A stretch of DNA of 64,000 nt from positions 1 through 64,000 of the forward strand of contig JAGBXP010000015.1 in NCBI GenBank assembly GCA_017629215.1, given 5' to 3'. A program made the translations under genes and the position numbers. This stretch comes from a bacterium. Lineage in GTDB: Bacteria; Cyanobacteriota; Vampirovibrionia; Gastranaerophilales; Gastranaerophilaceae. The notes below the pieces were generated by a model that was given only the letters and a program-made list of their open reading frames with translations, did not search any database and had not been told where the DNA came from. Below are positions 16,120 to 24,293 of the stretch, piece by piece; the stretch's first letter is position 1; the number at the start of each line of letters is the position of its first letter.

Positions 16120-16151
16120 AAAGAGTGGCCTTTAACTAAAAGCCACTCTTT
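16120..16151 (-). terminator. Terminator of rpmH (probably bidirectional)
   Basis: Stem AAAGAGTGGC / GCCACTCTTT (16120-16129 / 16142-16151) with a 12-base loop. On the minus strand it runs into TTTTAACG; on the plus strand it follows the secreted-protein gene pair. Confidence 0.7.
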
Positions 16152-16174
16152 AAAAAAACTTCTATAATTATAGA

Positions 16175-16327
16175 CTAAGCACGTTTGCTTCCAGAAATTG
16201 CAATTTGGTGTCTACCTTTAGCACGTCTTCTGTTTAAAACTTCACGTCCTCCAGGTGTTGACATTCTTGCTCTGAAACCACTTACATGTTGTCTTTTAAT
16301 TTTTGTTCCTTCTAATGTACGTCTCAT
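16175..16327 (-). CDS. rpmH: Ribosomal protein L34 (50 aa)
   Basis: A 50-residue, very basic protein: MRRTLEGTKIKRQHVSGFRA at the start, MSTPGGREVLNRRRAKGRHQ in the middle, ending SGSKRA. The SGFRARM and GREVLNRRRAKGR blocks define L34 of the large ribosomal subunit. AGGA stands 9 bases before the ATG. L34 usually precedes rnpA near dnaA; here neither is adjacent, and the gene has its own terminator. The N-terminus (RRTLEGTKIKRQ) is slightly more elaborate than the common KRTYQPS form and resembles the cyanobacterial type. Confidence 0.95.
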   Translation of the reverse strand: MRRTLEGTKIKRQHVSGFRARMSTPGGREVLNRRRAKGRHQIAISGSKRA

Positions 16328-16417
16328 TGTTCTATTTCCTTTTCAGCTAATTTTACATATAATATACTTATAAAAACATGAACATGTAAATGAGTCAACA
16401 TGAGAGGGGTTAAAAGT

Positions 16418-17230
16418 ATGAAGAAATATAACATTGGGTTTATAGGTTGTGGAAAAATGGCAGGAGCTATTATCAAAGGGCTTCTTAAATCAGGGTTTAC
16501 AGACTCGCAACATATACTAGCAACACAGGCTGAATTAGAAGGTATTGCTGAGAAATCTGCAAGTCTTGGTATTGAAATATTTATGGATAATAAAATTCTT
16601 GTACAAAAATCTGATGTTATTTTTTTAGCAACAAAGCCAAATCAGGTTTTAGATGTATTAAAAGAAATCTCTCCGTATATTAATTCAGAAAAACTTATTG
16701 TATCAATAGCAGCAGGGGTAAGAACAGAAAAACTTGAGGCAAACTTACCTTTGCAAACTCGAGTTATTCGAGTTATGCCAAATACTCCAGCTCTTATTGG
16801 AGAGGGCATGAGTGGGATAGTTAAGGGTAAATATTCTACAGATTTAGACGTTTCTTATATAAGAGAGCTTCTTTCTACAATCGGCAAGTGTATTATTGTT
16901 GATGATGAGTCTCAAATGGATATTGTTACAGCTATTTCAGGATCAGGACCAGCATTTTTCTATAAGTTAATAGATGATATCGCAAAAGCTGGTGAGGCTT
17001 TGGGATTAGATTATGAAAAAGCGTTATTGTTAAGTATTCAAACAGCTATAGGTTCAGCTAAGATGGCATTAAATCGTGAAATCAGTATGGAACAGCTTGT
17101 TTCAAATGTTGCGACAAAAGGTGGTTGTACTCGTGTCGGTGTAGATGTAATGGAAGAAGTTGATACAACAAAAATTTTTGCAGATGTTATTAGACAAACT
17201 GCTATAAAAGCTAAAGAATTGGGAGACTAA
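16418..17230 (+). CDS. proC: Pyrroline-5-carboxylate reductase (270 aa)
   Basis: Catalyses the last step of proline synthesis, NAD(P)H reduction of pyrroline-5-carboxylate. The Rossmann motif IGFIGCGKMAGAIIKGL is at residues 5-21, VMPNTPALIGEGM in the middle, and the C-terminal SGSGPAFFY plus VATKGGCTRVGVDVMEE form the active-site region (the more usual loop reads SPGGTT). The ATG at 16418 is used because GAGGGG lies 8 bases upstream; an ATG at 16400 is less likely. Only 3 bases separate it from the next gene. Confidence 0.95.
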   Translation: MKKYNIGFIGCGKMAGAIIKGLLKSGFTDSQHILATQAELEGIAEKSASLGIEIFMDNKILVQKSDVIFLATKPNQVLDVLKEISPYINSEKLIVSIAAGVRTEKLEANLPLQTRVIRVMPNTPALIGEGMSGIVKGKYSTDLDVSYIRELLSTIGKCIIVDDESQMDIVTAISGSGPAFFYKLIDDIAKAGEALGLDYEKALLLSIQTAIGSAKMALNREISMEQLVSNVATKGGCTRVGVDVMEEVDTTKIFADVIRQTAIKAKELGD

Positions 17231-17233
17231 TTT

Positions 17234-17677
17234 ATGGGAGAATTTTCAGAAATAGCTGTGAACAATTTCAAACAAGGCTATAATTGCGCTCAGTCAGTGT
17301 TTTTAGCTTATGCAAAATATTTTAATATCGAAGAAGATACGGCTCTCAAGCTTTCTTCTTCGTTTGGTGCTGGCATGGGAAGATTAAGAGAAGTCTGTGG
17401 AGCTGTATCTTCTATGTTTGCAATAGCTGGTTTAAGTAAGGGTTATACTGATCCTCTTGATGACGATGCAAAGGCTAAACATTATGAATTAATACAGCGT
17501 TTATCAAAAATTTTTATTGAAAAACACGAAACAATTATTTGTAGAGAATTATTAGGGCTTCCTGAAGGTGCAGATGAGCCAATTCCTTCAAAAAGAACAG
17601 AAGAATATTATCAAGAAAGACCTTGTGAAAATTTTATCAGAACAGCGTCAGAAATAATTGAAAAAGAACTTTTATAG
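17234..17677 (+). CDS. C-GCAxxG-C-C family redox-type protein (147 aa)
   Basis: The conserved cysteine set is visible: GYNCAQSV near residue 18, GMGRLREVCGAV near 54, IICRELLGLPEG near 98 and ERPCENFI near 134. This matches the C_GCAxxG_C_C family of small, anaerobe-associated proteins, often annotated as possible metal-binding or redox proteins, with no settled biochemical role. It sits 3 bases after proC with GGGAG as ribosome site, so it is co-transcribed. Confidence 0.85.
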   Translation: MGEFSEIAVNNFKQGYNCAQSVFLAYAKYFNIEEDTALKLSSSFGAGMGRLREVCGAVSSMFAIAGLSKGYTDPLDDDAKAKHYELIQRLSKIFIEKHETIICRELLGLPEGADEPIPSKRTEEYYQERPCENFIRTASEIIEKELL

Positions 17678-17737
17678 TATGGTTAATTAGTTAAATTAGG
17701 TAATTTATTTTAATATAATTATGTAAATAATTATATT

Positions 17738-18130
17738 ATGTATATAGATTATTCTTGGTATTCGGAGCTTATACAACCTGTATTAAAACCCCCTGCTTGG
17801 CTTTTTGCGCCTGTATGGACAATTTTGTATATATCAATGGGGGTGGCATTATTTCTTTATGCCAAAAAAGCCTCATTAAAAAGCAAGTCTTGGGGTTATT
17901 TATTGTTTTTTACTCAATTATTAGTAAATTTATCTTGGAGTCCAGCGTTTTTTGGTTTAAAAAATATTTATTTAGCCTTAGCATTAATAATGCTTTTAGA
18001 CGTGCTCGTTCTATTCAATATTATTGAATTTTTTAAGATATCAAAAAGTGCAGGGAGATGTTTAATACCATATTTTTTATGGCTATTATTTGCAACTTAT
18101 CTAAATTTAGGGATTGTGATTTTAAACTAA
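17738..18130 (+). CDS. TspO/MBR family membrane protein, short form (130 aa)
   Basis: Tryptophan-rich sensory/porphyrin-binding membrane protein. The core PVLKPPAWLFAPVWTILYISMG is clear, followed by three more hydrophobic spans and the NLSWSPAFF motif. Family members normally have five helices and about 150-160 residues; here the first helix is missing and four remain. There is no Shine-Dalgarno. An AATAAT box ends 7 bases before the ATG, so a leaderless mRNA is possible. It overlaps the next (convergent) gene by 4 bases. Confidence 0.85.
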   Translation: MYIDYSWYSELIQPVLKPPAWLFAPVWTILYISMGVALFLYAKKASLKSKSWGYLLFFTQLLVNLSWSPAFFGLKNIYLALALIMLLDVLVLFNIIEFFKISKSAGRCLIPYFLWLLFATYLNLGIVILN

Positions 18131-18576
18131 TTGGTTTTTTCTAATTCTTTTTTTATTTCTTCTACTGAAATATATTTAATTTCAGAATTGTCATCTTTTT
18201 TTAGATAAACATCTTTTATTCCAGCTTGAACGATAAACCTTTTACAAAGTATGCAGATAAAATCGTGTCCATAGATATACATTGATGCGCCTGTTGAACG
18301 GTCTTGACCTGCTTGAATAATAGCATTTTGTTCAGCGTGGATAGAACGACAAGTTTCATAGCAAGTGCCTGATGGAATATTGTTTTTAATTCGATAGCAT
18401 TCACCACGTTCATAGCAGGATTCTACACCAGATGGAGTTCCGTTATATCCAGTTGCTTTAATTTTTTTATCTGTGCCAACTATAACAGCTCCAACTTGCG
18501 CTCTAAGACAGTTTGAACGTGTTGAACAGGTTTTTGCCATATCTAAAAAATAATCAGTCCAAGATTTAATAGTCAT
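18127..18576 (-). CDS. Deoxycytidylate (dCMP) deaminase / ComEB family (149 aa)
   Basis: A zinc-dependent cytidine-deaminase-fold enzyme that makes dUMP for thymidylate synthesis. The catalytic HAEQNAI is at residues 81-87 and the second zinc-ligand pair CILC at about 108-111; an additional structural cysteine/histidine set (SNCLRAQVGAVIV; GECYRI; GTCYETCRSI) is typical of dCMP deaminases. AAAGGAC precedes the ATG. It is convergent with the TspO gene. Confidence 0.93.
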   Translation of the reverse strand: MTIKSWTDYFLDMAKTCSTRSNCLRAQVGAVIVGTDKKIKATGYNGTPSGVESCYERGECYRIKNNIPSGTCYETCRSIHAEQNAIIQAGQDRSTGASMYIYGHDFICILCKRFIVQAGIKDVYLKKDDNSEIKYISVEEIKKELEKTN

Positions 18577-18634
18577 AATTTATGTCCTTTTGAAAGTATT
18601 ATATATTAAATTTGGTATTATGAAAAGATTTTTA

Positions 18635-18667
18635 AAAACCGAATAACATTAGTTATTCGGTTTTTTT
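18635..18667 (-). terminator. Bidirectional terminator below the 53-residue gene
   Basis: Stem AACCGAATAAC / GTTATTCGGTT with loop ATTA and T-runs on both sides. On the minus strand it lies about 55 bases downstream of the small gene at 18722-18883. Confidence 0.8.
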
Positions 18668-18721
18668 GATGGAGTTTTAGATTAATCCACCTGTTTTGGG
18701 GTGATGTACATTTTTGAATCT

Positions 18722-18883
18722 TTAAATCTTTGTAAATTCTTTTTCTGTAAAATATTCAACCACTGTGTCCATTACGTTATCAAAAAAGAAATCTAATTCA
18801 GCAGAAATGATTTGCTCTCCTGCACTTTGTGTTGATAATTCTGATAAATTAAATCTTGATAACATTTCATTTTCAATACGCAT
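18722..18883 (-). CDS. Small protein of unknown function (53 aa) under a sigma28-type promoter
   Basis: Starts MRIENEMLSRFNLSELSTQS and ends VVEYFTEKEFTKI; acidic, probably helical, without membrane span or signal. GGAAAGGA stands 7 bases before the ATG, a strong ribosome site. A terminator follows. The promoter at 18939-18965 has FliA-type boxes shared with the unit at 39633. I do not recognise the family; a motility- or surface-associated role is inferred only from the promoter. Confidence 0.75.
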   Translation of the reverse strand: MRIENEMLSRFNLSELSTQSAGEQIISAELDFFFDNVMDTVVEYFTEKEFTKI

Positions 18884-18938
18884 ATTCTAATCCTTTCCTG
18901 TATGATAATCTCTGTTTTTTATTTTTCTTACAATTTAT

Positions 18939-18965
18939 ATATCGGCATTTTTTTTTAAAACTTTA
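18939..18965 (-). promoter_or_regulatory. Sigma28 (FliA-type) promoter, site A
   Basis: On the minus strand TAAAGTTT (18958-18965), exactly 11 bases, GCCGATAT (18939-18946); the enterobacterial consensus is TAAAGTTT-N11-GCCGATAA. Start is predicted near 18932, about 49 bases before the ATG at 18883. The flanks (GTAACA about 20 bases upstream, TATAA-TTGTAAGA downstream) are shared with site B. Confidence 0.75.
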
Positions 18966-19044
18966 GTTTTTTGATGAAGTTTGTTACAAAAATTAACAAA
19001 CTTTATATTTATTTAATAATATTTTTTAAAAAATCAAGCTCCGT

Positions 19045-19074
19045 TTTTACTTGTAATTATTAAGGCTTTATACT
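19045..19074 (+). promoter_or_regulatory. Probable dnaN promoter
   Basis: TTTTAC (19045-19050), 18-base spacer, TATACT (19069-19074). Start near 19081, 34 bases before the dnaN ATG. Confidence 0.4.
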
Positions 19075-19114
19075 AGAATAATAATTGAAGATTAGTATAT
19101 TAAGGGGTACGAGT

Positions 19115-20236
19115 ATGAAGTTCGTTGCTAGAAAAGATGATTTTTTAAATGGGATTAGAATTATCGAAAGAGCTACAGTTATAAAAGGCTTACAGCCTGT
19201 TTTAGCTAATGTTTTAATTGAGACAATTGATAATAATCAGATTAAGTTATCTGCAACGGATTATGACTTATCTATTACAACATTAATCGAGGCTCAGGTT
19301 GAAGAAGAAGGAAAATTTACGCTTCCAGCAAAGAAATTAGGAGAGATTATTTCTCGTTTACAAGACGAATTAGTTAGATTAGAACTAAACGGTGCGACTG
19401 CTAATATAACTTGTAAAAATTCTAAGTTTGATATTATAGGTATTTCTGCTTCTGAGTTTCCAAAGATAGATGAAGCTATTTCAGAAGAAGATTCTATTGA
19501 AATTGAAACAAAACCTTTTGTAAAAGCTATTCGTCAAGTTGTATCGGCAGCTGCTGGATATGAGACAAACAATCTTCTTTCTGGGGTTGTTTGTGAGGTG
19601 AATAAGAATATATTAGAAGTAGCTGCAACTGATGGTAATAGATTGGCGAGAGTTAGAGAAGTTATTAAAAATCTTTCTCAAGATGAGGAAAAGAGTTTTG
19701 AAATGCTTATTTCTTCAAAAGTTTTATCAGAGCTTTCTAAAGTTGCTTTGCTTACTGAAGCTGAAAATATTGGAATAATTAAAGAAGGTAAAAAGATTGT
19801 AATAATTGTTGACAAGACAAAAATTATTACACGCTTAATGCAAGGTCAGTATCCTAAATATAACCAATTGATACCTCAGACTTTTCCAAAAGAAGCAAAG
19901 GTTGATAAAAATTTGTTAATAGCTGCATTAGAAAGAGTTGCAGTTATGGTGAATGAAAAAAATAGCATTGTTAAATTTGAACTACTTGATAATACATTAA
20001 AGCTTTCTGGAGACTCTCCAGAATCTGGTAATTCACAAGATGAAATTGATGTTCAATATCTAAGTGAGCCTATTACAATAGCATTTAATTATAAATTTGT
20101 ACTTGAGTTTTTAAAAATAGTTGAATCAGATGAAATATATATTGAATTAAATACTCCTTTATCTGCAACAGTATTCAAACCTTGTTCTGATGAGGATTAT
20201 ATTTATCTTGTAATGCCTGTTCAATTAAGAAACTAA
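19115..20236 (+). CDS. dnaN: DNA polymerase III beta clamp (373 aa)
   Basis: The ring-shaped processivity clamp of replication. The beginning MKFVARKDDFLNGIRIIERA, the middle AATDGNRLA, and the ending VMPVQLRN (the classic 'MPMRL' C-terminus) identify it. Three clamp repeats of about 120 residues fit the length. AAGGGG lies 7 bases before ATG 19115; an upstream in-frame start at 19085 lacks a site. dnaA and recF are not adjacent, so this is not an origin of the classical type. Confidence 0.96.
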   Translation: MKFVARKDDFLNGIRIIERATVIKGLQPVLANVLIETIDNNQIKLSATDYDLSITTLIEAQVEEEGKFTLPAKKLGEIISRLQDELVRLELNGATANITCKNSKFDIIGISASEFPKIDEAISEEDSIEIETKPFVKAIRQVVSAAAGYETNNLLSGVVCEVNKNILEVAATDGNRLARVREVIKNLSQDEEKSFEMLISSKVLSELSKVALLTEAENIGIIKEGKKIVIIVDKTKIITRLMQGQYPKYNQLIPQTFPKEAKVDKNLLIAALERVAVMVNEKNSIVKFELLDNTLKLSGDSPESGNSQDEIDVQYLSEPITIAFNYKFVLEFLKIVESDEIYIELNTPLSATVFKPCSDEDYIYLVMPVQLRN

Positions 20237-20246
20237 AAATTTTAGA

Positions 20247-22469
20247 TTAATTTCTAGTTAATGAAAGCAATATTTCTTGAGGGATGTGTGTATTTTTAAC
20301 GCCACTGTCTGTGTTAGCTAAAAAGAATTCTACAGTTTCGTTTTGTTCAACGCCTAATAAATCAAAAGGTATTGCAATATCAATAACATTTTTATATTCA
20401 ATTTTTAATCCTTCAGAATTAGTGAGAGTCCACATGTTTGGGTGTAAACAACTTGTGAATCTTGGAGGATAAAGCGTATCTTTGATAAGCGTGAGCGTAA
20501 GCTCATGCTCAAATTTTTCTCTTAAAATTGGATAAGGATTATCAGTTTTACTTATTAACCTTATATAAGCACGATTTCCTATTGAAGTTGCGTTTCTAAT
20601 GTAGATGTAAAACTGGTTTATTCTATCAAGATATCCACTTTCACCTGAATTTTTATTAATATGTAATCTAAAATAAACATTATTTTCGTCGCATCCAAAA
20701 TAGATTTTTTCGATACTTTTGTTTTCTCTAAAAACTGGTCCATCAAGCATACTAATATTTCCTGAATAATACCAATCATCATAACTTTCTAATAGGCCAT
20801 CTATTCTAGGTGTTATTTTTCGAGTCGGGTATTTTAGAGGAAGCTCTATTTTGTTAATTAGAGATTTATCTAAATATTCAGGAGGTTTAAGGTTTAGTAA
20901 GAAATAGACATTTTTGAGTCGTTCTCTATACATGTAGTCGAAAACATAATCTTGACCAGAATTATTTGGTTCTCCATACCACCAAAACCAATCACTACCT
21001 TCAGCTATCATTAATTCTCTATAAGCAATATCTATATTATGATGATTTGGATTTTCGTTTATAAAATTTTTAAAAGCATCTCTTGTTTCTTTTAAATAAT
21101 TCCAAGCCTTATTTTTGGTTTTTTCTCCAATCCAGTATTGAAATGTTTTATCAATCCAAGAGCCGGAATGAATATTTTTAAGTTCTTTTTTGTTTTTTTC
21201 ATTATTTACATAATTAGAGATTAATACTGTTTCAAGTGTTTCATCGTTTTCAATATGTGAATATATAAGGTTTAAAAATTCATTACCATCATTTTGGTAA
21301 TTTTCCCAACAATTTTCGCCATCTAAAGCAATTGTCAACAAATGAGTAGTATCTGGTGATACCAAAATCTTGCTTTGAATAACTTTTATTTTGTCAAACA
21401 AATCATTTGCTGCTATTCTTGGTTCTAGACCAGCATATTCAAAGTTAATTAGGTTAGCAATTGAACGGTCTCTGAAAATTATATTTATAGGAGTTGGTTT
21501 TGTTTTGTATTCATATATTTTCAATAAATGATATGGGTCATTCAAATTTCCTTTAAAATCTCTTACAAAATCAAAACCTATTGAATCTGCAAGAATTCTT
21601 TCATCAGAAATGGTCCATTCAATACCTTCTTGTGATAAAATTTCTAAAGTTTTAGGTCCAAGACATAGTTCAGGAGGCCAAAAACCTTTAGGGCGAGTAC
21701 CCATAACTTGTTCGACTCTGTCTAAAGCATTTTTGATTTGGGCTTTTGCATCTTCTAATAAACTCCAATTAGTTGGCAAGCCTTCTGTGGTCGTAGTAGA
21801 TTTAGCAGAGGTTTCAATGTCTATAAGTATAGGTAAAATAGAATGATAATAAGCACTTGTAGTCATTTCTATTCTACCTTCTGCAATATATTTTTTATAA
21901 GTAGGTATAATTTCTTTTATTATTTGATAGTGAATATTGATTATTTCAATACGTTCTTCTAAAGTGTAATTGTATTGTTTATTCCATAATTCTTGTAAGC
22001 GTGGATATCTTGAAAAGTGAATAGAATCTATCCAGACAAGGTTAAATAATGCCATTAAGTCAGATATTTCTTGATTATTAAAATCATTTAAATCGAAATT
22101 ATCTTTTGCAAATCGTTTTTGATAAAGATTTTTATAATTTTCACTTTTGAAAATCATTGTTTCATATTTAGGTGTAAAAAAATTGTTTAGAATAAACGCT
22201 TTTTCTTCATCATTTAGATTATACACATCTGATACAGATAATTCTGAGTGAATATCATGTTTCCCACAAGTATAATCAATAATAGTGTCCATTAATGCAG
22301 GAACGACATCAAAATTAAGTTTCAATTTTGGATATTTTTCTAAAATCAAAACCATATCTAGATAATCTTTTACAGCGTGAAGTCTTGCCCAAGGCATTAA
22401 ATAAGTGCCTTCAATTTCATAAACTGGCTGATGCATGTGCCAATATATAGCTAATGATAAATTTTTCAC
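20247..22469 (-). CDS. Glycoside hydrolase family 57 protein (740 aa)
   Basis: A GH57 alpha-glucan-acting enzyme (amylase, glucanotransferase or branching-type). The N-terminal motif IYWHMHQPVYE, the nucleophile region GFWPPELCLGPKT (E267) and the acid residue region ALDGENCWENYQNDG (D383) are intact. Residues about 520-740 form a beta-rich C-terminal domain. There is no signal peptide, so it probably acts on internal glycogen. The start is GTG at 22469, with GGAG 6 bases upstream and a TATACT -10 further up. Cyanobacteria and their non-photosynthetic relatives commonly carry such proteins. Convergent with dnaN, 10 bases apart. Confidence 0.9.
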   Translation of the reverse strand: MKNLSLAIYWHMHQPVYEIEGTYLMPWARLHAVKDYLDMVLILEKYPKLKLNFDVVPALMDTIIDYTCGKHDIHSELSVSDVYNLNDEEKAFILNNFFTPKYETMIFKSENYKNLYQKRFAKDNFDLNDFNNQEISDLMALFNLVWIDSIHFSRYPRLQELWNKQYNYTLEERIEIINIHYQIIKEIIPTYKKYIAEGRIEMTTSAYYHSILPILIDIETSAKSTTTTEGLPTNWSLLEDAKAQIKNALDRVEQVMGTRPKGFWPPELCLGPKTLEILSQEGIEWTISDERILADSIGFDFVRDFKGNLNDPYHLLKIYEYKTKPTPINIIFRDRSIANLINFEYAGLEPRIAANDLFDKIKVIQSKILVSPDTTHLLTIALDGENCWENYQNDGNEFLNLIYSHIENDETLETVLISNYVNNEKNKKELKNIHSGSWIDKTFQYWIGEKTKNKAWNYLKETRDAFKNFINENPNHHNIDIAYRELMIAEGSDWFWWYGEPNNSGQDYVFDYMYRERLKNVYFLLNLKPPEYLDKSLINKIELPLKYPTRKITPRIDGLLESYDDWYYSGNISMLDGPVFRENKSIEKIYFGCDENNVYFRLHINKNSGESGYLDRINQFYIYIRNATSIGNRAYIRLISKTDNPYPILREKFEHELTLTLIKDTLYPPRFTSCLHPNMWTLTNSEGLKIEYKNVIDIAIPFDLLGVEQNETVEFFLANTDSGVKNTHIPQEILLSLTRN

Positions 22470-22710
22470 ACTTAACTCCGTATAATTAGAGTATACTAAA
22501 ATTTTTACGCTTTCGCAAGCATGAAATTATAAACCTGAAGTTTAATACAAACGAAGTCTTAATATTTTAACTGTTTAAAGCTTGTAGGAATTTATTGTTT
22601 TGAGTTTTCTACTTTTTTTATATAAAGTTATATAAGATTGCTAATGTAAAATATAATTTATTTATATTTGTGCTAATATATAATAAACATATTAATTACG
22701 AGGTTTTAAC

Positions 22711-24159
22711 ATGGAAGATTTAAGAGAAAAATATGAAGTCGTTATTGGTTTAGAAGTTCACGCACAATTGAAAACTAAATCAAAAATATTTGCGCCAGAT
22801 TCAACAGAATTTGGTAATGAACAAAACTCACAAACAAGTGCAATCACTTTAGGTATGCCAGGTGTTTTACCAGTTCTTAACAAAGAATGTGTAAATATGG
22901 GTATTCTTTTAGGATTAGCACTGAATTGCGAAATCCCAGCAAGATGTAAATTTGATAGAAAACAATATTTTTATCCAGATCTTCCAAAAGGATATCAAAT
23001 TTCACAATATGATGAGCCAATTTGTTTGAATGGTTATCTTGATATTAAAGGTAAAAGAATTGGTATCACTCGTGCTCACTTAGAAGAGGATGCTGGTAAA
23101 CTTGTTCACGCAGGTGCTGCTGGTCTTAATGGCTCAGCATATTCGCTTGTTGACTTAAATAGAGCTGGCACACCACTCCTTGAAATTGTTTCTGAACCTG
23201 ATATTCGTTCAGCTGAAGAAGCTAGAAATTATATGGAAGAATTAAGAAATATTGTAAGATATTTAGGCGTTTGTGATGGCAACTTAGAAGAAGGCTCTAT
23301 GAGATGTGATGCAAACATTTCAATTATGCCAAAAGGTTCTAAAGAGTTTGGTACTCGTGCGGAAATCAAGAACGTAAACTCTTTCTCTGCACTTCAAAGA
23401 GCTATTGAATATGAAATTGACAGACAAATCGAAATCGTAGAAGAAGGCGGAAAAGTTGTTCAAGAAACTCGCCTTTGGGACGATAACTTAAAAGAAACTC
23501 GCTCTATGAGAGGTAAAGAAGATGCTCATGATTATAGATATTTCCCTGAGCCAGATTTAATGCCTTTAGAAATTTCAAGAGAATGGGTGGAAGAAATTAG
23601 AGCTAAAATGCCTGAACTTCCGGAAGCAAAACGTCAAAGATATATGTCTTTAGGTCTTAGCGAATACGATGCATGCGTTATTGTTGAACAAATGGGCTTA
23701 GCATTATTCTTCGATAAAGTTCTTGAATTAGGTGCAAATCCTAAAACAGCTGTTAACTTCATTATGGGTGAAATTGCAGCTTACTTAAAAGAAGCTAAAG
23801 TAGAGATTACTGAAACTAAATTAACAGCTGAAAACTTAGCTGAATTAATTGGTTTGATTGAAAAAGGAACAATTTCTAACAATATCGGTAAACAAATTCT
23901 TATCGAAGATATGATTACAAATGGTGAAAAAGCTTCTGCAGTTGTAGAAAGAAAAGGTTTAAGCCAAATTTCTGACGAAGGTGCAATTAAAGGCATCGTT
24001 GAAGGAATTATAAATGCTCATCCAAATGAGGTTCAAGCGTATAGAAATGGTAAAACAAACTTATTGGGCTTCTTTGTTGGTCAAGTAATGAAAGAAACAA
24101 AAGGAAGAGCTAATCCTAAGACTGTTAACGAATTAATAAGAGGATTTTTAGAAGGATAA
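22711..24159 (+). CDS. gatB: Asp/Glu-tRNA amidotransferase subunit B (482 aa)
   Basis: The tRNA-binding, kinase-like subunit of GatCAB, which converts Glu-tRNA(Gln) and Asp-tRNA(Asn) to their amides. Landmarks: VVIGLEVHAQLKTKSKIF, GMPGVLPVLN, RKQYFYPDLPKGYQISQYD, and the tail domain ending GQVMKETKGRANPKTVNELI. The presence of GatB fits the glutamyl-tRNA synthetase at 45062-46528 also charging tRNA-Gln. gatA and gatC are elsewhere. GAGG precedes the ATG. Confidence 0.97.
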   Translation: MEDLREKYEVVIGLEVHAQLKTKSKIFAPDSTEFGNEQNSQTSAITLGMPGVLPVLNKECVNMGILLGLALNCEIPARCKFDRKQYFYPDLPKGYQISQYDEPICLNGYLDIKGKRIGITRAHLEEDAGKLVHAGAAGLNGSAYSLVDLNRAGTPLLEIVSEPDIRSAEEARNYMEELRNIVRYLGVCDGNLEEGSMRCDANISIMPKGSKEFGTRAEIKNVNSFSALQRAIEYEIDRQIEIVEEGGKVVQETRLWDDNLKETRSMRGKEDAHDYRYFPEPDLMPLEISREWVEEIRAKMPELPEAKRQRYMSLGLSEYDACVIVEQMGLALFFDKVLELGANPKTAVNFIMGEIAAYLKEAKVEITETKLTAENLAELIGLIEKGTISNNIGKQILIEDMITNGEKASAVVERKGLSQISDEGAIKGIVEGIINAHPNEVQAYRNGKTNLLGFFVGQVMKETKGRANPKTVNELIRGFLEG

Positions 24160-24177
24160 ATTTAATACTTTATATAA

Positions 24178-24214
24178 AAATAGGTTTGGTGGAATTTATC
24201 AAACCTATTTTTTT
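24178..24214 (+). terminator. Rho-independent terminator of gatB
   Basis: Perfect 11-bp stem AAATAGGTTTG / CAAACCTATTT (24178-24188 / 24200-24210), 11-base loop, T-run to 24214. Confidence 0.85.
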
Positions 24215-24236
24215 AATATCATATAATAAATAATTT

Positions 24237-24265
24237 TTGCATTTATATTTACTAGGGAGTATAAT
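24237..24265 (+). promoter_or_regulatory. Promoter of the 2-oxoacid oxidoreductase operon
   Basis: TTGCAT (24237-24242), 17 bases, TATAAT (24260-24265). Start near 24272; AAGGGG follows at 24281-24286. Confidence 0.65.
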
Positions 24266-24293
24266 ATAGTCATAGATTTGAAGGGGAATTTTT

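Noticed and set aside
19000-19115. Replication origin at dnaN
   Set aside because: No dnaA gene, no cluster of DnaA boxes and no recF/gyrB neighbours; dnaN is isolated here.
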